Notes: generated by a model not told the origin, from the sequence alone. 64,000 nucleotides of DNA from Rapana venosa (GCA_028751875.1 CM054154.1:52369476-52433475), one strand, 5' to 3'; positions 20,690-32,749 are shown, counted from the first letter of the stretch. Numbers and translations are program-made.

Positions 20690-21790
20690 TTGCTAGTACG
20701 TACATACACTTAGTTTCTTGTGCATTTAGGGACATATGGTTTAGCTGAATCTAAGTAACCAAGTTTGAGTGTAAGTCTGTGGGGGTTAGAATCACTACAA
20801 TAAAGGGATGTGTCATCAGCAAACATTTCACAGCTCTATTCTAGAAATTGGGGTAAGTTATTTACATAGATTGAAATAGAAGTGGACCCAATATTGACCC
20901 TTGTGGTACTCCATGTTTAATAGATACTAATTCTAATGTTTGATTATTTGTAGTTACTAGCTGCTGTCTATTTGACAAAAAGCCTTTAATTTTTTAAAAA
21001 TCATTTCTGGTGTTTATAGAAGTGAAGTTTATGCAATAACAGGGAATGATTGATTACATCAAATGCTTTTTCAAAGTCAACAAAAGGAAGACCTGTACAT
21101 TTATTTTCATTGATATTGTGTAGGAGACTGTCCGTAAATTGAATAAGAACTGTGTGATAGGAATAGTTTTTTTTAAAAACAAACACCTATTTATCTTCAT
21201 TTAATAGATTGTTGTTTACAAAGTAGGAATATACAGATTTTTGCATATGTTTTTCGATGGGTTTAGATTAGACAGACAGAATTGAAATTGGTCTGTAATT
21301 TGAAGGACCAGCAGAAACACATGTCTGATGATTTGTGGACTGGTATGATTTTTGCTTTATTAAATATGAGAGGAAAGTTGTTTTTTCTCTATGCACAAGT
21401 TATACAAATACGTCAGTGTTCCAGCTATAACTTGACCTGAAAGTTTCATTATTCTTCCATCTAGATTGTCTAGATAACGTTTTCTGGAACTTTTTTTTAA
21501 GAGATAGGCTTTCCAACACGTCTGTGATTGTCATTGGCAGAAGTTCAAATGGGAATTTTATTTCTTTTGATTGATATATTGTTCTAAGTAATGGAGATCG
21601 TTTTCACTTGACTTGTCACATGATATTACTTTAGTAGTTATGTTTGAGAAATGTTGTTGAATTCTTCAGCTGATATGTTTTTAACTGTATGTTGACTATT
21701 TAATATAGGTTTATTACATGATGTATTGATGACTTTCCATACTTGGCGAGACTCGTAGTTGTAATTAACAACTTTTGAAAGTAATCAGTT
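20690..21790 (-). mobile_element. CR1-like LINE fragment, copy 2 (RT region)
   Basis: The minus strand encodes an RT palm: LIQFTDSLLHNINENKCTGL and PFVDFEKAFDVINHSLLLHK (21001-21186, motif A with catalytic Asp), HGVPQGSILGP (about 20890-20920, motif B), and FADDTSLYCSDSNPHR (about 20780-20825, motif C). The wording parallels the CR1-like copy at 39.2 kb (LFVDLKKALDTIDHTLL) and 44.3 kb. Upstream sequence to about 21790 is decayed. Clade assignment within the Jockey group is tentative. Confidence 0.75.
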
Positions 21791-21827
21791 TTGATCTGCA
21801 TTTTAGTGAAGTTACTCTGTTGTTGTT

Positions 21828-21890
21828 GACTTCAAATTTTAATGTCTGTACACATCTATTTAAATAGACGCGGAGAAAAAACACACCCAA
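21828..21890 (-). mobile_element. Solo 3' end of an I-like LINE (diverged)
   Basis: The minus strand reads CGCGTCTATTTAAATAGATG, then TGTACAGACATTAAAATTTGAAGTCAACAACAACAG. It matches GAACAGACGTTAAATTGAAGACAACAACAACA at the 52.8-kb 3' end. CTATTTAAATAG is the palindromic stem here. Confidence 0.55.
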
Positions 21891-22744
21891 AAAAAATGAT
21901 GGGAGGGGGGGGGGTTACCTTATTTAAATAACAAAAACAACAACAACAAAACTAAACAAAACACCACCAGTTTTTTAAAAAAAATTATTCCTGTAGAGAG
22001 ATAGAGAGAGAGTAGAAAGAGAAAGAGAGAAGAGAGAGTAGAGAGAGACACAGGCAGGCAGAGAGGATAGCTTTTGTTGGGGGGGGCGCACGTGCGTGTG
22101 TTTTGTTTGTGTGATGGCCACAAGCACCTACATGTCACACGTGCTTCCTGGATGTATGGAGAGTATCAGTTCCTAGTTTTCTTTCTCAGGCACCTGCTAG
22201 ACACCAGATTTCCAAGCCAGTCCCCCTACCAATCCCATGCTTCTACCTGTGCCACGGCTCTCAATCCATCACCAGTTTGAGTCCAGAAACATGATTCCCT
22301 TGAACCAAGCAGAACGTTCACCTAACTCTCCTGACATATGATATAAAGCTTTGGGACATTGAGACACTTATGACCAAAACCTAATCACCCCCATGCGATA
22401 TGGCATGGTTGAACATTTCCACATTCAGTTCAAGGCATCACATAGAGCATGCAACCAATGGCCCTGCACTGTGTGAAGAATTCCTCATTGTCCTTGTGGA
22501 ATTCGCACATCTTGGCATGAGGACCCTGAATTGTTTCTACAGACTGACTTGTCTATAGTCAAACTCTTTTACTTACTTCCTGGCTACTTCCTTATCAGAA
22601 CGCATGACGCACGGACTGATTGAACTAGATTCTACATAGGGGAATGTCGGGGATAGAAAGAGAGAGAGAAGAGAGATGAGATAGAGAGATAGAGAGGAGC
22701 GAGAGATAGATGGGTGTGTAATATAGGTACATTGTCTGACTGTG
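21891..22744. other. No recognised gene; G-run and GA-rich tracts
   Basis: Contains a G-run (21903-21914), GA-rich stretches (21996-22052 and 22655-22706) and ordinary sequence between. The 22100-22560 interval has no recognised family. Confidence 0.5.
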
Positions 22745-22802
22745 CGGGTGTGTCTAAATCACCATGTAGTGAATAGACCAATAAACAAAACAAAACAAAA
22801 CA
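22745..22802 (+). mobile_element. Solo 3' end of an I-like LINE (diverged)
   Basis: GTGTCTAAATCACCATGTAGTGAATAGACCAATAAAC resembles the family 3' terminus, with TCAC...GTGA arms, and ends in (AAAAC)n. Confidence 0.5.
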
Positions 22803-22829
22803 AAACCAACAAACTAGATTCTACATTTC

Positions 22830-23130
22830 ATAATAAATTTTCAACACACCCATGCACACAGAAAAACCTCTAGCCCCAAGTTCCATGGACAACAACAATC
22901 TATGTACGTAACTGCAAACTTGGCCTCCACAGGTTATGTCTACCTCTGAACTGTCACTAGCACCTGCTTCAGCGACCTTATGAAGGCCCCTATCGCATCG
23001 TTGACATCAGAAACAAGTTCCACACTCTGATATCAAAGGCCTTTTAGAGAAGGTCCTCACACGACCACCTCCAAAAGCTGCATTTGTTGTGGACACCACT
23101 CACACTCTTCAGATGACATTGAGGACTGTG
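22830..23130 (+). pseudogene. Ty3/Gypsy integrase C-terminus remnant
   Basis: At about 22975-23010 the frame RPYEGPYRIVDIRNKFHTL carries the GPY/F motif typical of the Ty3/Gypsy integrase C-terminus. A frame shift then gives DIKGLLEKV and a proline-rich end equivalent to the usual ...DRLKPAF. No other pol domain or LTR is recognised next to it. The match is short but specific in pattern. Confidence 0.6.
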
Positions 23131-23904
23131 TTCAACTACTCATAGCGAAACACTACTAGCCACCAACCTCCACCTAAACAATGCCTTGCCCACCAAGTAT
23201 CCACGCCACAAGCCCAGAAACGGCCACTGAAGTCACATTCAATGGTTACCATCAAGATCACTGACAGTATGGTGCTCAATTATTCCTACCCCCCCCCCTC
23301 CCCTTTCCCCTCACTACTAGTTGAACCTCTGCTGGGAAGGTGGCAATGAAGTGTCTCATACTCCACAGATATCTACTTCCCATGGTGGGGAAAAACATTG
23401 GGAATATTCAGACCTGAACTACAAATTGCCAAAACAAAGCCATAAAAGTTGTGGACTTATAAAGAGTTCCAGGACTTAAATTAACCTAGCAATCAGTTGT
23501 ACATTCCTCCAACACCATACAAGATTTTTCAATTATTTTAAAAAAAGTGTCTATAGTATGGCGACTTTATTGCGCAAATCGCCTATCAGGGATAAGGATA
23601 ACACATCAATAACTTGCAAAAGATTTGTTGAAAAATAAGAGATATTTTTGGCCATTATGCTTATTAAATGATGTACAGATTTGAAAACCAGAATCCCATA
23701 TAGTGCTAAACCTCATGCAAGTGCCCTGACTGTCTTTCATTTCTCCCCTGCTAGTGCCAAATTGTAAACACAAACACCATCAATTATAATTCCGTCTGTA
23801 ATGACCACTCTGCTCGTATAGTAATTAAAAGATACTTTTTCCAAATATATACTACAATATTTCTGACTGAAATATATTATTAGCTTTTTAAACAGCAGAA
23901 AATA
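23131..23904. other. No recognised gene
   Basis: A short C-run at 23288-23298, otherwise unremarkable AT-rich DNA. No coding or repeat signal was identified. Confidence 0.55.
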
Positions 23905-24058
23905 CAGAGGGATAGGATATCTCAGTAGGTCAGACACTCGCTTCCCCCATCCAAGTTAAGAGCGTCGAGCGAGTTACCAGGTTGGATGGTGACCGTTTGC
24001 GCGCCTTGGCTTCCAGTACCACAGATCCCCCAGTTCACACCAGCTGAAAATTCCCTCT
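23905..24058 (+). mobile_element. tRNA-derived SINE, family 1, copy a, 5' half
   Basis: GGATATCTCAGTAGGTCAGACACTCGC (A-box region of a tRNA-like head) and GCGTCGAGCGAGTTACCAGGTTGGATG lead into GTGACCGTTTGCGCGCCTTGGCTTCC, matching 36895-37015. It ends at AAATTCCCTCTTA, where the L2 fragment begins. Confidence 0.78.
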
Positions 24059-24835
24059 TAAGGCTGGCCTACCAGCATCATCTATCCAATCTCTTCAACG
24101 CATACAAAACTCTGCAGCTTCGACTGGGTCCTAAAGAAAAACAAATATAAACACAACACTCAACACTGAATCCTCTTCTGCGAAACTCTCACTGGTTGCA
24201 TGTCTACACAAAGACTGGAGTATAACATCATACCCTGCTGGATTCAAATGTCTCACAAAATCTGCACCCTCTATCCTCAGTAACTGTCATTCACCTGTAC
24301 ACTCCCGATCCCGTTCCCTTCGTTCAGACATCCGCAAAATACTTTGTTGCTTTCGAACACCCAGATTCAAACAACCCCTGATCGGCCTGTCGCTCCATCT
24401 CTGTTTCGTGTCCATACCACCTGGAATGACCTCCTCTTTCACTTTCGCCAAAAGGCCTTCACCATGATACTTCAAATCCAGCCTCAAAACACACTTATTT
24501 TCCACAATGAGACTATCCTCCCCACATAACCTGTCCCTAACTTTTCCAACAGCATCTTCACTTCTAATTGTTTTTCCTATTGTGTGTGTGTGTGTGTTTT
24601 TTGTGTGTGTGTGTGTTGTGTGTGTTGATGTGTGTTGTTCTGGTGTGTCGTGCAAGCGTGCTTACGTGCGCGCGCATGGTTTTTTTGAAATCTTGTTGTT
24701 CATTATGTTAAAGGAGATTTGCATGCCTGTAATAATGATTGAGTGCAATGCCGCTTCGATTTGTTTGTTTTTTACAAGATTCAGCGCTATATAAGTTCCG
24801 AATATAAATATTAATATTATTATTATTATTAATTT
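24059..24835 (+). mobile_element. L2-like LINE, copy B (3' part, inserted in a SINE)
   Basis: Starts GGCTGGCCTACCAGCATCATC and runs parallel to 50238-51085 through the C-terminal coding region (TCTACACAAAGACTGGAGTAT), the 3' UTR with a (GT)n block (24583-24650), GCGCTATATAAGTTCC and a terminal (ATT)n. It is 5' truncated and full of small indels. Confidence 0.85.
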
Positions 24836-24995
24836 TGTACCTGTCCACTTTAGGTCATGTAAGGTAAAGCAGCGAGGTAGAGAGAAGGGCGCCGCCCCAC
24901 AATATTGCTGGCCCTAGAGAAGTGAGTTTCTCTGACAAGCCCCGCACCCCTACAGAACCTTATAGGTTATGGGACTCCCTTTACTTTACTAACCT
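24836..24995 (+). mobile_element. tRNA-derived SINE, family 1, copy a, 3' half
   Basis: TTTTGTACCTGTCCACTTTAGGTC, AAGCAGCGAGGTAGAGAGAA, GGGCGCCGCCCCACAATATTGC and ACCTTATAGGTTATGGGACTCC match the second half of the SINE at 37025-37176. About 15-20 bases at the junction (AAAT...CCTCTTTA) are shared with the end of the 5' half, as expected for a target-site duplication of the L2 insertion. Confidence 0.78.
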
Positions 24996-26182
24996 AATAC
25001 ATACAGTAATTTAAAGATGAAATATCGACATTTATACAAACATTTACTTAGATGCTATTTTGTAAGCTGCTGATGTTTCAAATTCCCAAATGTTGTAGTT
25101 TTTAAAAAAATCCCAACAAACATCTCTGGAATAAACGGTGGGACTGATTCTATGCCAAAAAGCGAGTAACTGAAAAAAAGAGATACATAAAACATAACGG
25201 TAAGACCAAAATGCTAGCAATCATTTCTGATGAAAAGATCAAAACTACTTGCAACAGTATTGTTGCACTAGCTTTGTGCAATAATGGGAATAATTTTTTG
25301 TACACAATACGCTTTCAACTGCTCCCGAACTTTAATTAAAAAGTTAGAGGAAAAAGTTCAATGACATGACAACTGGAGTTTGTTAACAGAACTGTCCAAA
25401 CAAAATACAGGAAACAGAACTCAGATTCAGAAAAGCAGAAAATATATATAAACATGATTGTTTTTTTATACTCTGTAGTGCTCACCATCCTTTCAGATAT
25501 ATCTAACAAAATTTTAGAGAAATGAGTGTAAGAAGTGAATAATTTAGATCTAAATGCTATAATACACATTATGTGAATGCTCCAATTCCGCTGCAAGAAT
25601 TACAAGAGCAATCTTCACCCTGCCCACAAAAACAAGAAGTGAAAAAAAATCACTTTCTATGAACTACTCAGATGACCTACCAATGTACCGGTTAGTGTAG
25701 TTAAATCATTTTCAGACAGTATGTATTCATGGGAGTGTAATTAACCGCAATTTTGGAAAACATTCTATTTCAATACCCAGTAATAAAGCAAGTGAAAATC
25801 TCAGGCAATAAAACATGTTTTAAATAACTACAGAACCAATTGCATTATCACATACATGGAAAAGTGATGGAAAAATAATCTTTTAACAGACTGACATAGT
25901 CTATGTGACAAAAATACAAATAATACCTGTAAATCAGGCAGTATTTCGTTAAGTGTATATCAACATTCATCATATAGTTAACTGACTACTCCATTTTGAA
26001 CTCAATTTGCTTGTGAGTAAGAGATGAAACTTGTTACATTTTTTTTATGTGCATAAATCATATTATCAGTCAATCTTTGATAAGATTAAATATCGTAAAT
26101 TACATGAATATAGAATGTAGTATCTCTTATATACAGGTTTAAGCTCAATGCTATTTTGAATAAAAAATTTTATTAAAAGCAA

Positions 26183-26183
<1 letters not shown>
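24996..26183. other. No recognised gene; AT-rich
   Basis: No motif-bearing open frame and no match to the families defined elsewhere in the window. Confidence 0.55.
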
Positions 26184-26217
<34 letters not shown>

Positions 26218-26230
26218 CTTGCGTGCGTGC

Positions 26231-26280
<50 letters not shown>

Positions 26281-26352
26281 ACGACCTGTGCGTACTGTGT
26301 GTGTGGTGCGTGCGTACTATATGTGTGTGATGGTGTGTGTAAGTGTGTATAG
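26184..26352. repeat. (GT)n / (GTGC)n compound microsatellite
   Basis: GT repeats with an embedded GCGT stretch (26216-26236), decaying rightward to 26352. Confidence 0.96.
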
Positions 26353-26427
26353 TTTGATGTGATTGTCTGGGTTTATTTTAATTGTTATTCTAATCCTTGT
26401 TTTTGTTGATGGTTTGGTTGGTTTGTG

Positions 26428-26470
26428 GGGGGTGGGGGGGGGGGGGGGGTGGGGGGGGGGGGGGGGGGGG
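26428..26470. repeat. Poly-G tract
   Basis: About 43 bases of G with two T interruptions, flanked by GT-rich DNA. Confidence 0.95.
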
Positions 26471-27784
26471 TTGTTTTGTTTTTTGTGTGTGTGATTGGTT
26501 TTTTAACCTACACCCACCCCCAATGGCAAGTCCCTGTGGAAGTGTGACAAAACCTGTATTTCTTCTGCTTTTTCTAAAGAACCCCTAGTTTCTTTCCATT
26601 CTCTTAGCTAATTGGATTCTGTGTCACCAGATCAACTTAAAAACTAAACTTGTTTGATATTTTCCCTTCTTCCTTCCTCCTCATTAAATGTTCTGGTTTT
26701 AAAGGTTCTGTTACATACTATCCAAGATTAACTGAACTGGAACTGTGAAAAGTGTGCGACACTCCATAACAGTGGACTCTGTACAGCTGAGAGAAACCCT
26801 ACCCATGGGTTTTGTTTAGTTTGTGAGTGTTGTGTGATTTATTTTGTTTGTTTGCTTTTTTGTATAATTATATTTTTTGACCAGTGCCAAAAGATCTCTC
26901 TTTATTATGACAAGCCCATACAGTGAAGTGTGCAACACTGTGTAGCGAATTCTGGACTATATGGCTGAGTAGCATTTTTCAGTGGACAGCTGAAGGATCA
27001 TTATTCAGTGACTGCTGAGTGGCATTATTCAGTGACGGAATAAAGGGTGTAACAAATTCTGGGACGAATTACTGAGTGGGCCTTTTTACACTCAATGACC
27101 GACTGGTGTAGCAATTCCCCACCACCCATCCCCTACTATTTGTTTGAGTGGCCTTTTCAGTGACAGGAATAAACTGCTGACATCTCAGTCAAAATACTCA
27201 GTGCTCCATAAGGTTTACTTCAAGATAGGTCACTTGTGATATTTAAACCAAATAAATCAACCAGAATGCTTAAGAAACTCTCACTAAACTAATAGGGTCT
27301 AAAACTTGACCAGCTATAATGAAGCAAGGGCACCCTTGTTAAGACACTTGTAATGTTACAACCAAGTTATCTGACTATGTATGTATGCTGTTGTGATTCT
27401 AAAAGAGTGAACATTTTGATTTCCCACTCTATTGTCGGTTGATTGCTTAGTTTCTTTTCACCTAACTCAATTTTGTCTCTTTTTGTCTTGATACTATCCT
27501 ATACTTTATTTCCTCCCTCCACCGACCACCACTATATTTCCCCCCCATTTTACGTTTGAGTCCTCCCACTACAAATCTTATTTTCTTTTCCATAACATCC
27601 AAGATGTTCCTTTCTTGCTTTTTTTCCTTCACACTACCCGTTCTCACAAAACGAAATAAGACAGATGCATTCCGAATCACAATAAGTGTACCTCCAAGGA
27701 TGCCTCCGTATTTGCCACCTAAATATACACCAGCATTCAAGAAAATCGTAAGATAATAGTCAAAGCTTAACACATCTCTGTGCA
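26471..27784. other. No recognised gene
   Basis: AT-rich sequence. The only structure noticed is the degenerate short repeat at 26955-27185. Confidence 0.5.
26955..27185. repeat. Degenerate TGAGTGGCnTTnTTCAGTGAC repeat
   Basis: Versions include TGAGTAGCATTTTTCAGTGG (26965), TATTCAGTGACTGCTGAGTGG followed by CATTATTCAGTGAC (27001-27036), CTGAGTGGGCCTTTTTACACT (27072) and GAGTGGCCTTTTCAGTGACAGG (27146). Spacing is irregular. Confidence 0.6.
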
Positions 27785-28260
27785 CTAGCCTGGATACCAG
27801 TTATATGGAAGACTTCCAAAGAAAACCTTCGTTCAAAGAAACTAATCCATCACGTCCCAATGATTTCCGACCTTAATCCCACACATCACTTTGAGAAGAA
27901 AACGCTAGAAAAGATTGTAAAAATTACTCAATTCTTTCCGGATACAGAGAAAGACCTTGACCCACTACATTTGCCTACATGACAGGACTAGGTGTCGAAG
28001 AAGCAACTGTTCATGTTTGAACAATAACACAACCACAAAGAAGCCCTGACTCTCATCGCCAGAATAATTGATTGCTGACCTTATTAGCTTTTCCATACAA
28101 AGCAGCCTCAACGATTCTTGTTCACAAAAATAGCGTTCAAATTAGATGTAGACTATCAACTTGTTCGAATGGGGCTGATGGAATTTTTAACTACAGACCG
28201 CAGCGGGTTTTTTTGCCACTAAAATATCTTCATTGGTTAGATTACCTACGTGATTTTCCC
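27785..28260 (+). pseudogene. Jockey-group LINE RT fragment (distinct family)
   Basis: Across frame breaks the plus strand reads KPSFKETNPSRPNDFRP, then FEKKTLEKIVKITQFFPDTEKDLDP, HFAYMTGLGVEEATVHV, and later FNYRPQRVF (expected FLTNRPQRVF). In RT these are the fingers (NDFRP), the AY-rG region and the segment after motif A. It matches none of the other LINE families in the window closely. It is short and heavily decayed. Confidence 0.6.
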
Positions 28261-28793
28261 AGAGGGATGCATAATCGCCACATCTTACCATCTATACACA
28301 GAAGATATGAAGAAGCAGCTTATGAAAAACTCCATTCTTGTAAAAGGTTGCCGAAGACAGTGCTCATTTGTCGTCTCTTAACTTGATATTCTCAAACCAT
28401 GGTTCCCAGCACTCACAGATTTCGTCAATCCCGTGTGATGATGCAAATCTAGAGCTAAATGTGTCTCTAAAACTAAATATTTCCTATCGAATTCAGAATA
28501 TCGGTCTCACACTTCTGTTGCATGTTTTCTTCCATAGTCAAGAAGTTTGAAATGTTTCGAAGTAACAAGTATCTTGAACTATTTTTGATTTCAAATTAAA
28601 CTGTATGCTTAACACTGACGCTATTGCAAAAAGGGTACAAAAACGGATGTAATTTTACTGAGGAAGTTTAACTCAAATTTTGTTGACAAAAAGTTTTTTT
28701 CTTTGTTCTTACAATTCCTAATAGAGACTTGTTATCTAAGTTTTGCCTCCATCTGGTGGTACAAACACAGCATATGTAAAAAACAAGAATAGT
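28261..28793. other. No recognised gene
   Basis: Possibly further decay of the LINE fragment at its left, then AT-rich DNA with no identified feature. Confidence 0.45.
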
Positions 28794-28964
28794 CTACTGA
28801 GAATTGTCTGAATCTGCTAAAAAAATAATTGAGTAATAACAAGAGAGATCTCTAGCTGAACTGCGATCAGCACTTTGTCGCAAGAGCGACTCCATCATGG
28901 CTGATCCATCCCATGCAATGTCCTTCGGAATGTCAGTTATTTGCTTAGGACGCCGCTTTCCGGT
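28794..28964 (-). other. Candidate exon (weak)
   Basis: On the minus strand TTTGTTTTACTGTTGTAG (28982-28965) resembles a 3' splice site with a pyrimidine tract. It is followed by an open, higher-GC stretch reading TGKRRPKQITDIPKDIAWDG and AMMESLLRQSADRSSARDLS, with a stop near 28794. The composition contrasts with the AT-rich surroundings. No family was recognised. It could equally be an unrecognised repeat. Confidence 0.25.
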
Positions 28965-29109
28965 GCTACAACAGTAAAACAAATAGAAAATTAAATTCTA
29001 TTGTTCCAGTAGTCATCCGAAAATCTAAATTACAAACAGCACTGACACACGTATTATACAATTCTCTGATATACCCCCTGAATTGTCAAGTGCTGTGTTT
29101 TGCTCTGTG

Positions 29110-29275
29110 TGTGGTGTGGTGTGTGTGTGTGTGTGTTGTTGTGTGTTTGTGTGTGTGTGTGTTTGTGTGTGTGTTGTTGTGTTTATGGTATTGAAAATAG
29201 TACTAATTTATCTTTCCTTATGCTTTTCAAGAATGATTTATAATAGTGTGTGTGTGTGTGTGTGTTTTGTTTTTG
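29110..29275. repeat. (GT)n microsatellites
   Basis: Two GT tracts (29110-29178 and 29246-29265), the second leading into (TTTG)n just before an I-like 3' end in minus orientation. Confidence 0.92.
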
Positions 29276-29282
29276 TTTGTTT

Positions 29283-29345
29283 TGTTTAATGTCTATTCTC
29301 TACTGGTGAATTAGACCACCCTCATTCATACCAAGTGACCTATTA
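29283..29345 (-). mobile_element. Solo 3' end of an I-like LINE (diverged)
   Basis: The minus strand reads GGTCTAATTCACCAGTAGAGAATAGACATTAAAC, then AAACAAACAAAAAC and a (CA)n tract, the family's 3' terminus and flank. Confidence 0.5.
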
Positions 29346-29404
29346 TTACACACCCCATCTATCTCTCTCTCTTTCTCTCCCCTACACTGCACCCACATCC
29401 ACAC

Positions 29405-29580
29405 AACACATAAGTATATAAATATATATATAATAATAAATATATATATAATAAATATATATATATATATTAATTAAATTTAAAATAATATATATATATA
29501 TATATATAATTTATATGCATATACATAACACACACGCCACACACACACATAACATAAATAAAAAATATATCTGAACACAA
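29405..29580. repeat. (AT)n-rich microsatellite
   Basis: Interrupted AT/TA arrays with TAATAAATATAT units. Confidence 0.93.
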
Positions 29581-29589
29581 AATATATAT

Positions 29590-30949
29590 AAAAAAATAAA
29601 AATGTAATTACATAACGGATTAACAGTTAAGTAATATATGACTCAGCAACTACACTATGAATTGCGAAGTCCATAAAAAACTTCTTGACTATATGGCCAT
29701 ATTTCAATTGAATACTAAACCTCCCCCCTCCTTTAGAAACCATTCAAGAATTAGGTCAATCAAAACAGACAAAATGGTGGCCTGAAAGTGTAATATGGAA
29801 CAACACATGTTCATTTTTTGAAATTTAGTTATTCCATTCATTTAATCTCAGTTTTATTAAAAGAGACATACAAATGATCCTGAGGTCAAGGAAACTGCTG
29901 ATAATGTTATTACTATAAATTATGAATGTAAGCGCATATCATACTTAGTAAAGTTGCATTTCCTAAATACACAAAGCAAGTAATTAGAATCAAACACATC
30001 AGAACTGTAACAGGGGGACCTTGAATTGCCAAAGAATCAACCAGCTCTTTCAAATACATACACAAAGAGAGTGGATCCAGCAAAAGTTAAGCAGATGCCT
30101 CTGCTTGCAATAAATGTATCAGGAAAATTAACTACAAATACAATATCATTCCTTATCATACCATGCCATTGGACTTTAATGCCATATAACACTGCTTTGG
30201 AGTTAACGCATAAACAGAATTTGGACAAACATCAACACAGTATCAGACAAAAAATTCAAGCCATAAATAAAAGAAAATGAATTCAGAATTACAACTAAGA
30301 ACAATGGTTGTCCTAAATGAAAAGATTTATTGAACTTATAAGTCGGAATCACATATTCAGCACTACTATTTGCCCGATTCTAATACAGATAATCCGTCAG
30401 AAACACACTTTAAGTGATATCTAATAATTACTTTCAAAGTTACTTTAAACAACAACGGTTGAGTAAGATTTTGATCTTCCATTTTCTTATATTCCCGTGT
30501 AGTCGATGTCACTTTATTAGAAAAAATGTTACCCAAGGAGTGAAACATAGGAACAAGCCGTTAAAATTAGAATTGTTGATATATCAGATTCCATTTTCTT
30601 TCATAAATGTGTCTGTAATAATTTTTAATAGGCTCAGAAAATAATAAAGCGGAGCCGTTATAGAAAACAGTGTGTCCTTGATTAATAAATAATTACCTCA
30701 TATTACTGAATTTGGAATAGAGATACTACGAACGCACAAAATTTGAAACTGCCCATATAAACGCTAATCATAAATAGATATTAAATTGAACAACTAAAAA
30801 AAATGTAAATAGCAGTAATTTGCATGAAGCCGTAACACCAAGAGCTATCTTTACTGCTTTTACAGTCTAGAACTTAGTAGAAATTATATTAATTAGATAA
30901 ATCTTCAGCAGAATAATGAAACTTCTTGTCCGCATATTAATATTTGAAC
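29590..30949. other. No recognised gene; AT-rich
   Basis: Short open frames such as 30026-30280 show no motif. No repeat family was recognised. Confidence 0.5.
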
Positions 30950-32740
30950 GTACCAATGACAGATCCAATTTATCAAGTTCGTAGATGTCTTGACTCCATG
31001 CCTGGAACTTAATTATCTAAAAGAACAATAAGTTCTTTTCCTAGCTTCATTTATCATATTGGTTGATGTGCTCTTCCAATTTCAACTTCCTAGTATAAAA
31101 ATACACCTAAGACTTCGACAACTTGTTTGTATTGAACAACCTTTCCTTCCTAATTTCAGTATTGGTAATTTTAAAATGGTTTCACCGTATTGAAAACACA
31201 AGACACGTTTTTTCTGCTGATAATTCTAATCTGTTTTCTTTTTCATAAAACTACAAATTATATCTAATTCTGTCCTGATATATTTTTTCAACATAATTGA
31301 TCACTCCTCTTTTTCGTGTTTTCCCTAACTGACGTATTTATCCAAATATCAATATCATCCTGCATAATGACAACTTGAGTATTAGGTGACAAAGAGTCTA
31401 GGGAGAATCATGTACAAGAATAGAAAACATGAAAGGTGCAAGTAGTACTGTCCCCTGTGGTAATACCCAAGTCGATAGCTTTCAAAGAAGAGTACACTGA
31501 ACCATAATTAGGGATTGGATCTATCCGAACAAGAAATTTTGCAGATATTTAATATAATATGCCATCAATACCAATTTATTTTAAATTATGTAGCAATGAT
31601 CATGACCAACTCTATATCGGCTTTCTTTACATCAAAAAATGTGGCTAACACACTTTTTTTCCTTTGGATAATTAGCTATTTAATATTAAAATTTGATGTG
31701 TTAGTTTTAACTAAGTGCAGAAGTACATCTTCCATTCGAAAACCAGCCTGGATTTGTTGGTATCTACATTATTCTTTTCCAAAAATGAAATAAACTCTTA
31801 TGTAAATTTTCCAATACATTACCCACAAGAGAAGTATAGAGCAATTGGCCTGTAGCTACTATATCGATGAACCTCAGTTTACCTTCTTTATATTGGGCCA
31901 CAATCGACTGCCTCCAGAACTTAGGAGGTGGAGTATCCATTTAGCCCCAACAGTTCTGAAAAATGAAAAGGAGAAGACCCTTTTCCATTTTAAAAGGCAA
32001 ATGTGCAAGCATTTGATAAGATATACCATCAGCGCCCCCACCGCCGTCTTGATATTTGTAAATGCTCTAAATTATCACTAAAATCATCAGAATTGAAAGG
32101 GGCATTTAAAAAAGCACATTATAATGCCGTTACAATTTTGGTTTGATTTAATTGCTATTTCTAATTCGATCTTTGATAGTAATCATTAATAATGAACGAT
32201 AATCTTAAAACATTTGAAACAAAAGCTTCTTGCTTTTTTTCAATTAAGCTTGGAAAATCTATTATTTTTTAAATTGATTGGATATGTAGGAATCTGAAAA
32301 TCCATTTTTCATTTCACAGACTTTCTTTCCAAACCTTTATTTTAAATCCTAGGATTCATGATACTTTGCATTATAAGAAATCATCCAACAACATGTTTTT
32401 TGCCTAGAGCAATTATTCTTTTACATTGATTTTTAGCATACTTCATACAAAAACATGTTTTCTACTGATTGATCTTTTAAACCATAATTTCTGAATCGAT
32501 TCTTTTTATGTTTACTGCATCCTCACATGTTTAGTCCACCATTCTATTCCGTATGCTTTACATTCTTGTTGAGCTATTGTGTTTGGGAATTAAAACTCTG
32601 CATCAAGATTAGCTTTGCACAAAATTGTTAAAAAAACAGATCTACAACATCCACTTCGATCGTATTCAATATCAGTAGCCTGAAGGAATGCTTTAAAAGA
32701 ACTCATTCAGCCATTTTATAACGAAATTTAAGGAATATTT
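30950..32740 (-). mobile_element. I-like LINE, copy 4 (degenerate linker and RT)
   Basis: Read on the minus strand, traces appear in the same order as in copy 1. These are a WWT-like GIEWWTKHV near 32530, NQAGFRMEDV near 31730-31760, KKVLATFFDV near 31625-31660 (motif A entry) and a CIWI trace before motif C near 31335-31355. EKTCLVFSIR and QYKQVVEVLG-like thumb residues follow at 31100-31210. Density of substitutions and stops is higher than in copies 1 and 5, so it is older. Its 5' end abuts a (GT)n tract. Confidence 0.65.
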
Positions 32741-32749
32741 AATCCGTTC

